From PMG-095 sp049324695 (lineage in GTDB: Bacteria; Myxococcota_A; Polyangia; Polyangiales; Polyangiaceae): 64,000 bases of DNA. A program made the position numbers and the translations under genes. Every line of letters starts with the position of its first letter. The first letter of the stretch is position 1. The stretch is from positions 62,001-126,000 of the forward strand of contig JBMOMJ010000005.1 in the NCBI GenBank assembly GCA_049324695.1, given 5' to 3'. Of the stretch, positions 7,267-15,645 are shown one piece after another. The notes under the pieces were generated by a model. That model was not told where the DNA came from. It saw nothing but the letters and a program-made list of their open reading frames with translations, and did no database searches.

Positions 7267-9882
7267 ATGAGCGGCCGCGAACTCACGAAGATCTACGAGC
7301 CCAACCCTTTGCTCGAGGCGCTGTATCGCCGCTTTTTCGATCGCATCCACGTGGATGACGCTTGGGCGCACCAAGTGAAAACTTTGTGCGCTCAAGGCCC
7401 CGTCGTTTACGTGCTGCGCAGCCTGAACGTCGTCGACTTCCTGGCGCTCGATTACCTGACCAAGCGGCATGGCCTGCCGCGCATCCGCTTCGTCAACGAT
7501 CTCGGTCTCTGGATCCTGAACCCGCTTGGAAAAGGCTGGCTCAACGCGATCCTACCGAACCGCTCCGTCACTCCTGCCGACGAACTCGAGGACGCCTTGG
7601 CGCACGGTGGTTCGGCCGCGCTATTCCTCAAGCGCCCCCCTGGAGTTCTCGACGTCGCGGCGGGAGCAACCGGCGGGCGCGGCCTCAAAGAAGGTGACGA
7701 GCTCGTGCGCACGTTGTTCGAGCTCCAGCGCCGACGCAGCGAGCCGATCCTGCTCTTGCCGCAGGTATTCGTGTGGTCGAAGTTCCCGGACACACGCGGT
7801 ACCGAACCGCTCGACGTGTTGATCGGGCCGCGCGAATGGCCGAGCCCGGCGCGCACCGTCGCGCAGTTTCTCTACAACTACAAGCACGTGACGCTGAAAC
7901 TCGGCGAGCCGATCGACCTGCGCGCCTTTTTGGCGGAGTCGCTCGGCCAACCCGACGCCGTCGTCGTGAGACGCGTGACCTACACCGTGCTGCGTCGCCT
8001 CGAGCGCGAACGCCGCGTGATCACCGGGCCGGCAGAGAAGCCGCCGGAGCGAGTGCGACAAGAAATCGTACGCAGCCCGCGCCTGCGCCATGTGATCGAC
8101 GAGCTCGCAGACGAGCACACTGATCGCTACACGCTGCAAGCGCGCGCGCTCGACATGTTGCAAGAGCTGCAGGCGACTCCCGAGCATACCACCATCAAGT
8201 TTCTCGAAGTCATTTTCAAGCGCCTGTTTCAGCGCATCTACGCGGGCGTCGAATACGATCCGGCCGACTTGAATCGGCTACGCGAGGCCGCCAAGCACGG
8301 CACGCTGGTGCTGCTCCCGAGCCACAAGTCGCACATCGACTATTTGATCCTCAGCTACATCTTCAACGCAGAGAACCTGCCGCTCCCGCTGATCGCCGCG
8401 GGTGACAACCTGAACTTCTTCCCGGTGGGTGGCATCCTGCGCCGCGGCGGTGGCTTCTTCATCCGGCGTTCTTTCCGAGGTGACCGACTCTACGCCGCCG
8501 TGGTGGACGCGTACGTGCGCCGTTTGATCCGCGATGGTTACCCAATCGAGCTCTTCCTCGAGGGCGGTCGCAGCCGAACCGGAAAGCTTATCCCTCCGAA
8601 GTTCGGCATCCTCAGCATGATCGTGGATGCGGCGCTGGCAGTGCCGGAGCCGCCAAGCTGGTTCGTTCCAGTCAGCATCGGCTACGAGCGAGTGATCGAA
8701 GGCGAATCGTACGAGCGCGAGCTCCAGGGCGGCGAGAAGCAAAAGGAAGACGCTGCCGGCTTGCTCAAGTCGCGTGATGTGCTGCGCCATCGCTACGGCC
8801 GCATCAACATTCAGGTTGGGCAAATTCTGACGCTGAGCGAAGTCGCCAGCGAGCTCGGGCTCGATCTGGGCAACCTGAGCCCTGCCAAGCGACGTGTGCT
8901 GGTAACGCGTCTCGGCAACCGCGTGATGGATGAGATCAATCGGGTCACAGCGGTGACTCCGGGAGCCCTCACGGCGCTGGTGTTGCTGTGTCACGATCAA
9001 CGTGGCCTATCGCACGCCGAGCTAGTCAGTCGTTCGGCGCGCCTGCTCGACGTTGCGCGTCGCTTGGGCGCTCGCACGAGCCCAGCGCTCGCAACCCTGA
9101 ACGGCACCTTGCGGCCGGAATCGCTGCGCGAAGCCGTGCAGATGTTCAGCGACGCCGACATGCTCGAAATGCGCTTCCCCGATGGCCTGCCCGCGAACTC
9201 GAGTGGGCGCGCGGGGCCCGGCGCCGTGTATTCCGTGGTCGAGAGCAAGCGGCTGATCCTGGATACGACCAAGAACATCATCGTTCACTTCTTCGTGGAG
9301 CGCGCGCTGATTGCACTGGCCGTGCTCGCGTTGGGAAACCCCGAAGCTCCGCTGCACGACGTGCGCGAGCGCGTGCGGGAACTGTCGCGACTCTTCAAGT
9401 ACGAGTTTCGCTTCCGCGCCGACGCTCCTTTCGACCAAATCTTTCAAGAGACAGTCACCAGCATGGAGCAGCTCGGAGAGCTCGCGCGCTCCGACGAGCG
9501 CCTTGCGCCTGGACCTGGCCGCGACGGCTGGAGCGGCAGCGAGTGGCTCGGCCAGTATGCCTCAATTTTGCGTAACTTTTTGGAGGGTTACCGCGTGGCG
9601 GCGCGCTCACTGGTGCCGCTCTTGGAAAGGCCGCATACCGACAAGGACATGGCGAAGAAGGCGCTCGCAACTGGCCATCACATGTTCCTGGACGGAGAGA
9701 TTTCACGCTGGGAAGCCGTGAGCAAGCCGATCGTGGCCAGCGCGTACAGCGCCTTCGCCGATCTGGGCTATGTGGTACATCGCGAAGGCAAGTACCACGC
9801 AACCCCCATCATGGCCTCGCAGGGCGTCGTCGACGAGCTCGAACAGCGGCTGATTTCATTCCTGCCGGTGCGAAAGCCATGA
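7267..9882 (+). CDS. plsB: Glycerol-3-phosphate 1-O-acyltransferase PlsB
   Basis: The membrane enzyme that acylates glycerol-3-phosphate at sn-1 to make lysophosphatidate, the first step of phospholipid synthesis. All acyltransferase blocks are visible: block I SHKSHIDY (the HX4D motif, near residue 352), block II GGFFIRRSF, block III FLEGGRSRTGKL and block IV VPVSIGYERV. The length (871 residues) is close to the E. coli enzyme (807). The start is uncertain: in-frame ATGs at 7240, 7243 and 7267 all lack a clear Shine-Dalgarno, and 7267 is used here because it leaves room for the divergent promoter. The next gene overlaps its stop by ATGA, so the two are translationally coupled. Confidence 0.93.
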   Translation: MSGRELTKIYEPNPLLEALYRRFFDRIHVDDAWAHQVKTLCAQGPVVYVLRSLNVVDFLALDYLTKRHGLPRIRFVNDLGLWILNPLGKGWLNAILPNRSVTPADELEDALAHGGSAALFLKRPPGVLDVAAGATGGRGLKEGDELVRTLFELQRRRSEPILLLPQVFVWSKFPDTRGTEPLDVLIGPREWPSPARTVAQFLYNYKHVTLKLGEPIDLRAFLAESLGQPDAVVVRRVTYTVLRRLERERRVITGPAEKPPERVRQEIVRSPRLRHVIDELADEHTDRYTLQARALDMLQELQATPEHTTIKFLEVIFKRLFQRIYAGVEYDPADLNRLREAAKHGTLVLLPSHKSHIDYLILSYIFNAENLPLPLIAAGDNLNFFPVGGILRRGGGFFIRRSFRGDRLYAAVVDAYVRRLIRDGYPIELFLEGGRSRTGKLIPPKFGILSMIVDAALAVPEPPSWFVPVSIGYERVIEGESYERELQGGEKQKEDAAGLLKSRDVLRHRYGRINIQVGQILTLSEVASELGLDLGNLSPAKRRVLVTRLGNRVMDEINRVTAVTPGALTALVLLCHDQRGLSHAELVSRSARLLDVARRLGARTSPALATLNGTLRPESLREAVQMFSDADMLEMRFPDGLPANSSGRAGPGAVYSVVESKRLILDTTKNIIVHFFVERALIALAVLALGNPEAPLHDVRERVRELSRLFKYEFRFRADAPFDQIFQETVTSMEQLGELARSDERLAPGPGRDGWSGSEWLGQYASILRNFLEGYRVAARSLVPLLERPHTDKDMAKKALATGHHMFLDGEISRWEAVSKPIVASAYSAFADLGYVVHREGKYHATPIMASQGVVDELEQRLISFLPVRKP

Positions 9883-10739
9883 GTCGCTGGTTAGTGCTAG
9901 TCGGCGCCGCAATGCTGCAAGCCGGGTGCGTGGGTGTGCCCTCCCCGCTGGCACCTGGGCTCGAAGGCAGCGTGGGCGTGCCGCATTTCGGCTCACAAAC
10001 CGCGGCGGTGCAGCTGCCGGTCGCCGGCAAGGGCTTCGTGCGTTACCGACCTCACGGCCACAACTATTGGGGGCTGCCACGCCTCGTGAAGTTGGTTTCG
10101 GAAGCCGCCGCGCACGTCGCGCGCGTTGCTCCGGATGGCGCACCGCTCCTCGTGGGCGACCTTTCGGCCCGCTACGGCGGCAAAATTCCTGGTCATAATT
10201 CGCACCGCAGCGGTCGCGACGTGGATCTACTGCTGTTCGTGACGACGCCTGCGGGTGTACCGCGCGAGAGCCCAGGCTTCGTTGCCATCGATGGAGACGG
10301 GCTCGGCTTCGTGGAGGGAACCAGTGAATACGTGCGGCTCGATGTGGAGCGCGAATGGTTGCTGATCAAGCACCTGGTTTCCGCACCGGACGCTTCGGTG
10401 CAGTTCCTGTTTCTCAGCCAGAAGCTCGAAGCTTTGCTGATCGACTATGCGCTCGCGCGCGGTGAACCGCTGGAAGTGATTCACCGGGCCCAAACCGTGT
10501 TGATGCAACCGACAGACAGCACTCCGCACGACGACCACATCCATTTGCGGCTCGCCTGCGCGCCGTCAGAAGCCGTGAGTGGCTGCAGCGGCGGCGGACC
10601 ACATTGGGAGTGGTTTCCAGAAAGCGATCGAGCGCCAGAGCTCGACGCGGCCGAGCTCGCCCGCATTGCCGAAGATGATCCATTGCAAGGCAGCGTGAGC
10701 GCTAAGAACGAAGTCGATGGGGTGCCTGGCGGCGTATGA
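9879..10739 (+). CDS. mepA: Penicillin-insensitive murein endopeptidase, MepA-like lipoprotein
   Basis: A 286-residue M74-type (LAS superfamily) metallopeptidase that cleaves D-Ala-mDAP cross-links in peptidoglycan. The zinc-ligand motifs are present: HNSHRSGRDVDL near residue 107 (HxxxxGxxxD type) and HDDHIHLR near 210. The N-terminus has a signal peptide with lipobox QAGC, so the enzyme is probably lipid-anchored, whereas E. coli MepA is a soluble periplasmic protein. The ATG overlaps the plsB stop (ATGA), and its own stop overlaps the next start in the same way. Coupling to phospholipid synthesis suggests co-regulation with envelope growth, which is an inference. Confidence 0.87.
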   Translation: MSRWLVLVGAAMLQAGCVGVPSPLAPGLEGSVGVPHFGSQTAAVQLPVAGKGFVRYRPHGHNYWGLPRLVKLVSEAAAHVARVAPDGAPLLVGDLSARYGGKIPGHNSHRSGRDVDLLLFVTTPAGVPRESPGFVAIDGDGLGFVEGTSEYVRLDVEREWLLIKHLVSAPDASVQFLFLSQKLEALLIDYALARGEPLEVIHRAQTVLMQPTDSTPHDDHIHLRLACAPSEAVSGCSGGGPHWEWFPESDRAPELDAAELARIAEDDPLQGSVSAKNEVDGVPGGV

Positions 10740-11623
10740 GCGCTAAGTGCGTGCTTTTTCCGCGCGGTAGTCTCCACCTGGGTGACTGCCGGGAGGTCCT
10801 ACCCAAACTTTCGAGCGAGCGCTTCGACCTCGTCTACGTGGATCCGCCGTTCAACATCGGGCGCTCGCGCGCGGCGCGCCTCGAGAAGGGTGAACGCGCG
10901 CGTGGCACGGCAGCATATCGTGACAATTGGGGTGGCATCGACGGGTTCTTGGAGATGCTCGAACCGCGCGTCGAGCTCATCGCGCGATTGCTCTCCCCCG
11001 TAGGTAGTTTGTGGGTGCATTTGGACCACCGAGCCGTGCACGACACCAAGGTGCTGCTCGACAAATTGCTGGGGAAAGCAGCCTATCTCGGCGAAGTCAT
11101 TTGGGTGCCCGGCAACGGTTCACGCCGAGGGGGCGCACTCTCGGTCACGCATCAAACCATCCTGATTTACGCGCCAAGCGGGCAAATGCTGTGGAACGGG
11201 AAGGATCCGGCGCTGCGCGAGCCGTACGCGGAAACCAGCTTGAAAATGCACTTTTCCGAAACCGACACGGATGGGCGCGCCTACCGCGAGCGCGTGATCG
11301 CGGGCAAACGCTACCGATATTATGCCGACGTCGGTCGACAGATCGGCAGTGTTTGGAGCGATTGCCCCGCGATGCGCGCGAACACACCACTCATCGGCGA
11401 GACCACCGGCTATCCCACCCAAAAACCAGAAAAGTTATTGGAGCGCATCGTGCGTGCCGCCACTCACGCGGACAGCGCCGTGCTCGATCCGATGTGCGGT
11501 TCAGGCACGACTGTCGCGGTGGCGGCTCGACTCGGACGACGGTTCGTGGGCATCGATCAAAGCGATGTTGCGTTCGGTGTCGCGCAACGCCGACTCGCGG
11601 GGCAAAGCCAGCAGGCGAGCTGA
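10736..11623 (+). CDS. Orphan beta-class DNA methyltransferase
   Basis: A 295-residue SAM-dependent amino-methyltransferase. The catalytic motif IV DPPFN is at residues 36-40 and the SAM-binding motif I (LDPMCGSGTTVAVA) is near residue 250. The order IV before I is that of the beta class, which methylates adenine N6 (DPPF/DPPY) or, less often, cytosine N4. The region between (about 120-200) would hold the target-recognition part. No restriction endonuclease gene is next to it, so it looks solitary, like CcrM- or Dam-type regulatory enzymes, but its target sequence cannot be read. It is coupled to mepA by an ATGA overlap. Confidence 0.88.
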   Translation: MSAKCVLFPRGSLHLGDCREVLPKLSSERFDLVYVDPPFNIGRSRAARLEKGERARGTAAYRDNWGGIDGFLEMLEPRVELIARLLSPVGSLWVHLDHRAVHDTKVLLDKLLGKAAYLGEVIWVPGNGSRRGGALSVTHQTILIYAPSGQMLWNGKDPALREPYAETSLKMHFSETDTDGRAYRERVIAGKRYRYYADVGRQIGSVWSDCPAMRANTPLIGETTGYPTQKPEKLLERIVRAATHADSAVLDPMCGSGTTVAVAARLGRRFVGIDQSDVAFGVAQRRLAGQSQQAS

Positions 11624-11628
11624 TTCGC

Positions 11629-12288
11629 TCAAAAACGCGCCCCTAGCTGGGTGCCAAGGCCCGTGAAGGGATCACGATCGAGCTCACTTCTCAGAATCGC
11701 CAGGTGAAACCCGTAGACGCGCGCCGAAAACCAGCGGTGATGAAGTTCGGCGCCCGCTTCGGCGAGCAAAGTGAAATCCGTTTCAGCGTAGGCGTTTTCG
11801 TAGGCAAAGCGTTGACCGTTGATGAACGAGAGCCCGCCGCCGGCTCGTACGTAAGGAGTGAACCAGAGCTTCGGCCACAAACGCCCTTCCGCAAATGCCA
11901 ACGCGGCTTTGCCGTCCCAAATGCAACGCTGACAGTATTGTGGGTCGGCACCTTGGTCGACCAGATAGCTGAGGTATTGCCCGCCGACTGCGAGATTGGG
12001 GATCAGCGAATAAGCTTCATCGAGACCCCAGCCGAGCGCACCAGCGCCGAGCGTAGGGACTATGAACGCACGACCACCAAGAGAGAGTGATTCGGGCGCG
12101 CGCGTCGGTTCGGTGTTCCCGGCTTTGGCGAGCTCGTCCCTGCGCTCTTTGGCGCGCAGAGTTTCAGGAGCGACTACGTCTGTGTGGCCGCGATTGTCAC
12201 TCGTCACAGCCGCGTACGCCGGTGAGGCGGCAGCGAACGCCATGAACGCCATGGTTTTAGCGAGAGTCAAAGTGCGGAATGCAGCCAT
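11629..12288 (-). CDS. Outer-membrane beta-barrel-like protein
   Basis: A 219-residue secreted protein. The start at 12288 follows AAGGTG at normal spacing and gives a classic signal peptide ending SPAYAAV. After a charged linker come alternating amphipathic strands (GGRAFIVPTLGAGALGWG, LWFTPYVRAGGGLSF, HHRWFSARVYGFHLAI) and a terminal GTQLGARF. The final Phe is the usual outer-membrane barrel signature. It is probably a small porin-like or OmpW/OmpA-barrel-like protein of unknown role. It converges on the methyltransferase gene with 5 bp between. Confidence 0.65.
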   Translation of the reverse strand: MAAFRTLTLAKTMAFMAFAAASPAYAAVTSDNRGHTDVVAPETLRAKERRDELAKAGNTEPTRAPESLSLGGRAFIVPTLGAGALGWGLDEAYSLIPNLAVGGQYLSYLVDQGADPQYCQRCIWDGKAALAFAEGRLWPKLWFTPYVRAGGGLSFINGQRFAYENAYAETDFTLLAEAGAELHHRWFSARVYGFHLAILRSELDRDPFTGLGTQLGARF

Positions 12289-12475
12289 GGTGAGCACCTT
12301 CGAACCACCCTTAATTTGCAACGCGCATGCCGGGCACGAGCTGGAACGCGCGCCGCGGAAACCGTGCGAAAAGTGGGCAATTTGGCGCGGACGGCTGCCC
12401 GGCGTGCCAGGTTGGCGTGGACAGTGTGTTCGACGCGTCACGCTGTTGCGTATGAGCGCCTCTTAGGTCGTAACC

Positions 12476-14446
12476 TCAGCTCTTGGCTTTGGCGGCCACT
12501 TCGTGCGCCAACGCTACGAACGGCTCCAGCGCACGCGGATCGGACAATGTGCCAGCGCTGGCGGCTTTTTCGGGCGGCGTGCCCAGCAAGATCCGCTTCA
12601 CGGGCACTTCGAGCTTCTTGCCGTTGAGTGTGCGCGGCACGGCTGCCACAGCTCGAATTTCGTCGGGGACATGCCGCGGCGACAGCTGCGTTCGCAGGGT
12701 ATCTTTGATTTTTTTCGTCAGCACGGCGTCGAGCTCTGACGCTGGCTTGAGCGCGACGAACAACCACAACTTGCCGCTGGCGTCGTCGTCGAGCGAGCCA
12801 GTGTCGACCACCAGGCTATCGGCGATTTCAGGCAGCTCCTCGACTACGCGATAGAACTCACTCGTGCCCATCCGCACGCCGCCGCGATTCAGGGTGCTAT
12901 CGGAGCGACCCGAAATCACGTAACCGCCGCGCGGCGTACGCTTGACCCAATCGCCGTGACGCCACACGCCAGGGTACGTCGAAAAGTAACTTTCACGCCG
13001 CCGCACATCGCCGGGGTCGTTCCAAAACTGGATGGGCATCGAGGGCAATGGCTTCGTGAGCACGAGTTCGCCCACCGCGTCCAACAATGGCTGACCGAGG
13101 TCGTCGAACGCCTCGACGGAAGCGCCCAAGCCTGCACACTGAATTTCACCTGCGACGACGGGGAGGAGCGGACACGACAGCACAAACGCCGTGCAAACGT
13201 CGGTACCGCCGCTGAGCGAGCCGAGCAAAAGCTCCGAGCTCACCGCTTCGTATACCCAACCGAAGCCGCTCGCCGGAAGCGGCGCGCCCGTGGTGCCAAG
13301 CGTGTGAATCTTGCCGAGCGAATGGCGCTGCTTCGGCTCGATTTTCGCTTTCTGGCAGGCAAGCAGATACGGCGCGCTCGTACCGAAGTAGGTGACGCCC
13401 TCCTCCTCGGCGAGCTTCCAAAGCGCGTACAAGTCGGGCGCCGCAGGGCTGCCGTCGTAGAGCACGACGGTCGCTCCCACGGTGAGGCCGCTCACCAGCA
13501 TGTTCCACATCATCCAGCCGGTGGTCGTAAACCAGAAGAAGCGATCGTCTTCACCGAGATCCAAGTGCAACGCGAGCGATTTCAAGTGCTCGAGTAAAAT
13601 GCCGCCATGGCTCTGCACGATGGCTTTTGGTAGGCCGGTAGTGCCGGACGAATACAGAATCCATAGCGGATGCTCAAAAGGAACCGGATCGAATGCGAGC
13701 GGCTCGTGCCCGCTTTCGAGCTCATCGAAGGAGAGCGCGTCCGGCGCGGGCTTACCAACACAAACGGTATTGCGTAACCCGGGCAGCCCTGCGCGGATTT
13801 CTGCGAGCTCTTCACTGCGATCGAAGAGCTTGCCCCCGTAAACGTAGTGATCCACTGCGAGCAACAGCTTCGGCTCGATCTGCCGGAAGCGGTCGAGGAC
13901 GCTGGTCACGCCAAACTCCGGTGAACAGCTCGACCAGATGGCGCCGAGGCTGGCAGCAGCGAGAAATGCAACCACGCATTCGATTCGGTTGGGCAGCAGC
14001 GCGGCCACACGATCACCGCGCCCGACGCCGAGCCGGCGCATGCCAGCGCGCACGCGGCTGACCCGCTCGACGAGCTCCGCGTACGTCAACTGCTCACGCT
14101 CGCCTGTTTCGGAGCGAAAGACCAACGCGACATGGTCGTCCCGGCGCCGCAGAGCCTGCTCCGCGTAGTTCAAGCTAGCGCCGGTGAACCAACGCGCGTC
14201 GGGCATGCTGCCAGAGAGCTCGCTCTGCACCGGTGAATGAAAACGCACGTCGAAGTACTCGGCTATCGCGCGCCAAAAGCCACTTAGATCGGTCGTGCTG
14301 TAGGCGTGCAGCGCCGCGAAGTCTGGATAACTTTGCGACGTTTTGACTTCGAGCCAGCGCGCGAAGTCGTTCATGCGCGCCCTTTCGACGCGTTCGCGGC
14401 TCGGGGTCCACAAGAGATCTCCTTCTCGCGCTTCCTCACGGCTCAT
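12476..14446 (-). CDS. aacS: Acetoacetyl-CoA synthetase
   Basis: A 656-residue ANL-superfamily acyl-CoA ligase that activates acetoacetate with ATP and CoA. It has the N-terminal ACAS extension (FARWLEVKTSQSYPDFAALHAYS), P-loop motif A3 YSSGTTGLPKAIV, the LLGSLSGGTDVCTAF block that is characteristic of acetoacetyl-CoA synthetase, A8 SGRSDSTLNRGGVRMG and the catalytic A10 lysine in TLNGKKLEVPVK. It starts with ATG 7 bp after GGAGGAGG and overlaps the upstream membrane-protein stop by ATGA. It would let the cell recycle acetoacetate from leucine breakdown or polyhydroxybutyrate. The coupling to an oxidoreductase and membrane protein is unexplained. Confidence 0.93.
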   Translation of the reverse strand: MSREEAREGDLLWTPSRERVERARMNDFARWLEVKTSQSYPDFAALHAYSTTDLSGFWRAIAEYFDVRFHSPVQSELSGSMPDARWFTGASLNYAEQALRRRDDHVALVFRSETGEREQLTYAELVERVSRVRAGMRRLGVGRGDRVAALLPNRIECVVAFLAAASLGAIWSSCSPEFGVTSVLDRFRQIEPKLLLAVDHYVYGGKLFDRSEELAEIRAGLPGLRNTVCVGKPAPDALSFDELESGHEPLAFDPVPFEHPLWILYSSGTTGLPKAIVQSHGGILLEHLKSLALHLDLGEDDRFFWFTTTGWMMWNMLVSGLTVGATVVLYDGSPAAPDLYALWKLAEEEGVTYFGTSAPYLLACQKAKIEPKQRHSLGKIHTLGTTGAPLPASGFGWVYEAVSSELLLGSLSGGTDVCTAFVLSCPLLPVVAGEIQCAGLGASVEAFDDLGQPLLDAVGELVLTKPLPSMPIQFWNDPGDVRRRESYFSTYPGVWRHGDWVKRTPRGGYVISGRSDSTLNRGGVRMGTSEFYRVVEELPEIADSLVVDTGSLDDDASGKLWLFVALKPASELDAVLTKKIKDTLRTQLSPRHVPDEIRAVAAVPRTLNGKKLEVPVKRILLGTPPEKAASAGTLSDPRALEPFVALAHEVAAKAKS

Positions 14447-15639
14447 TTGGCAGCCTCCTCCAGACCGAGCAGCTTTTGGCTTTCGACCGAGTTTTCACGA
14501 ACGGACAGCCCCAAGGCGGCGCGCAACGCAGGCAGCTCGCGCGCCTCGGCTCGACGCCACAACAGCGCGTCCAGCAGGTAGTGGGTTCCTTGCGGCAACG
14601 CTAGGAGCGGCACAACCCAGACGAGTGCGGCGTGAGAGAGCACGGCGCCGGAACCAAACAACCACTCACGGTCGTGCTCGACCAAACGATCCCAGGCGAG
14701 CTGCTCCGAGAAGGCGAGCGCAACTAGCACCGCCGCGAAGGCCGTAAATCCGACGGCCGCAACCTGACCCGAGAGCCACCCCGGCGCTTGCCGCGAGCGC
14801 TCGCGTGTGTACGAAAACAGCAACCACGCATACGGCACACCGTGCGGGATTACGTTGGTGGCTGTGAACATGAAGTCGCTGTCGTTCGCGACGATGCCGG
14901 CGTACCACGCAAACGCAGTACTCGCGACCACGAGCACCTTGCCGAGCTCCACACGTCGCTCGAACACAAGCTTGGCAGCCTCGCGCGCAAGAAATACGGC
15001 AAGCGCGGCGATCCAGACCAAACGCGCAGCGGATAACCACCCAGAAAGCGGCAACGCAACGAAGTCGCCCGCCACGAACCAGGAAAACCCCTTTTCGGAA
15101 GCGTTCACGTGCCACACGAACAACGGATACAGGGTGGACGCGTACACCGCCGCTTCATCGATCAAGCGGTCGAGTGAGTTTGCGGTGCCGCTGCGCGCTC
15201 TATAGAGCGCAACCCACCCCACCTGCTGGCGCACGAAGTGAAACACCGCCAGATACGCCAAGGCTCGCCAAAAAGTCAGCGCGCCGTGTTGATAGAGGTA
15301 AACCCCCGCGGTGTAGACCAAAAGCGGCACGAGCACGTAGCGCAGCGGGCGTCGCATCAGCTCGCTTCGATCCAGATAGGTGCGAAACCAGGTCGCGTGC
15401 ACATGCGCGACGTCGACTGCCAGCACTAGCGCGAGCCAGGCGAAATCGGGCAGCCCAGTCACGTCGAGAGCGTTCGCGCACAGCCCTAAGACGAATGCGA
15501 ATAGACTCGCGCCAGCAAACAGGCCGAGGTCGAGGCGAGCCCCGAACAGCCATGGCCCTAGCCGCAATCCAGGCGAGCGCGTCGAGCCCTGCACGAAACG
15601 ATGATGGCGGTTCGAGCGCCGAGCCGCAAGTGTGGTCAC
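14443..15639 (-). CDS. Polytopic membrane protein, unknown, His-rich motifs
   Basis: A 398-residue inner-membrane protein with about 9-10 hydrophobic segments. The GTG start is 6 bp after the stop of the oxidoreductase gene, and its stop overlaps the aacS start, so it sits in the middle of a three-gene unit. Several His- and Asp-containing motifs lie at helix ends: DVAHVHATWFRTYLD, FHFVRQQVGWVALYR, NVIPHGVPYAW and LPQGTHYLLDALLWR. Their spacing recalls membrane di-metal oxidases or desaturases such as the Brp/Blh family, but no family could be assigned with confidence. Function unknown. Confidence 0.7.
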   Translation of the reverse strand: MTTLAARRSNRHHRFVQGSTRSPGLRLGPWLFGARLDLGLFAGASLFAFVLGLCANALDVTGLPDFAWLALVLAVDVAHVHATWFRTYLDRSELMRRPLRYVLVPLLVYTAGVYLYQHGALTFWRALAYLAVFHFVRQQVGWVALYRARSGTANSLDRLIDEAAVYASTLYPLFVWHVNASEKGFSWFVAGDFVALPLSGWLSAARLVWIAALAVFLAREAAKLVFERRVELGKVLVVASTAFAWYAGIVANDSDFMFTATNVIPHGVPYAWLLFSYTRERSRQAPGWLSGQVAAVGFTAFAAVLVALAFSEQLAWDRLVEHDREWLFGSGAVLSHAALVWVVPLLALPQGTHYLLDALLWRRAEARELPALRAALGLSVRENSVESQKLLGLEEAAK

Positions 15640-15645
15640 ACGGTG

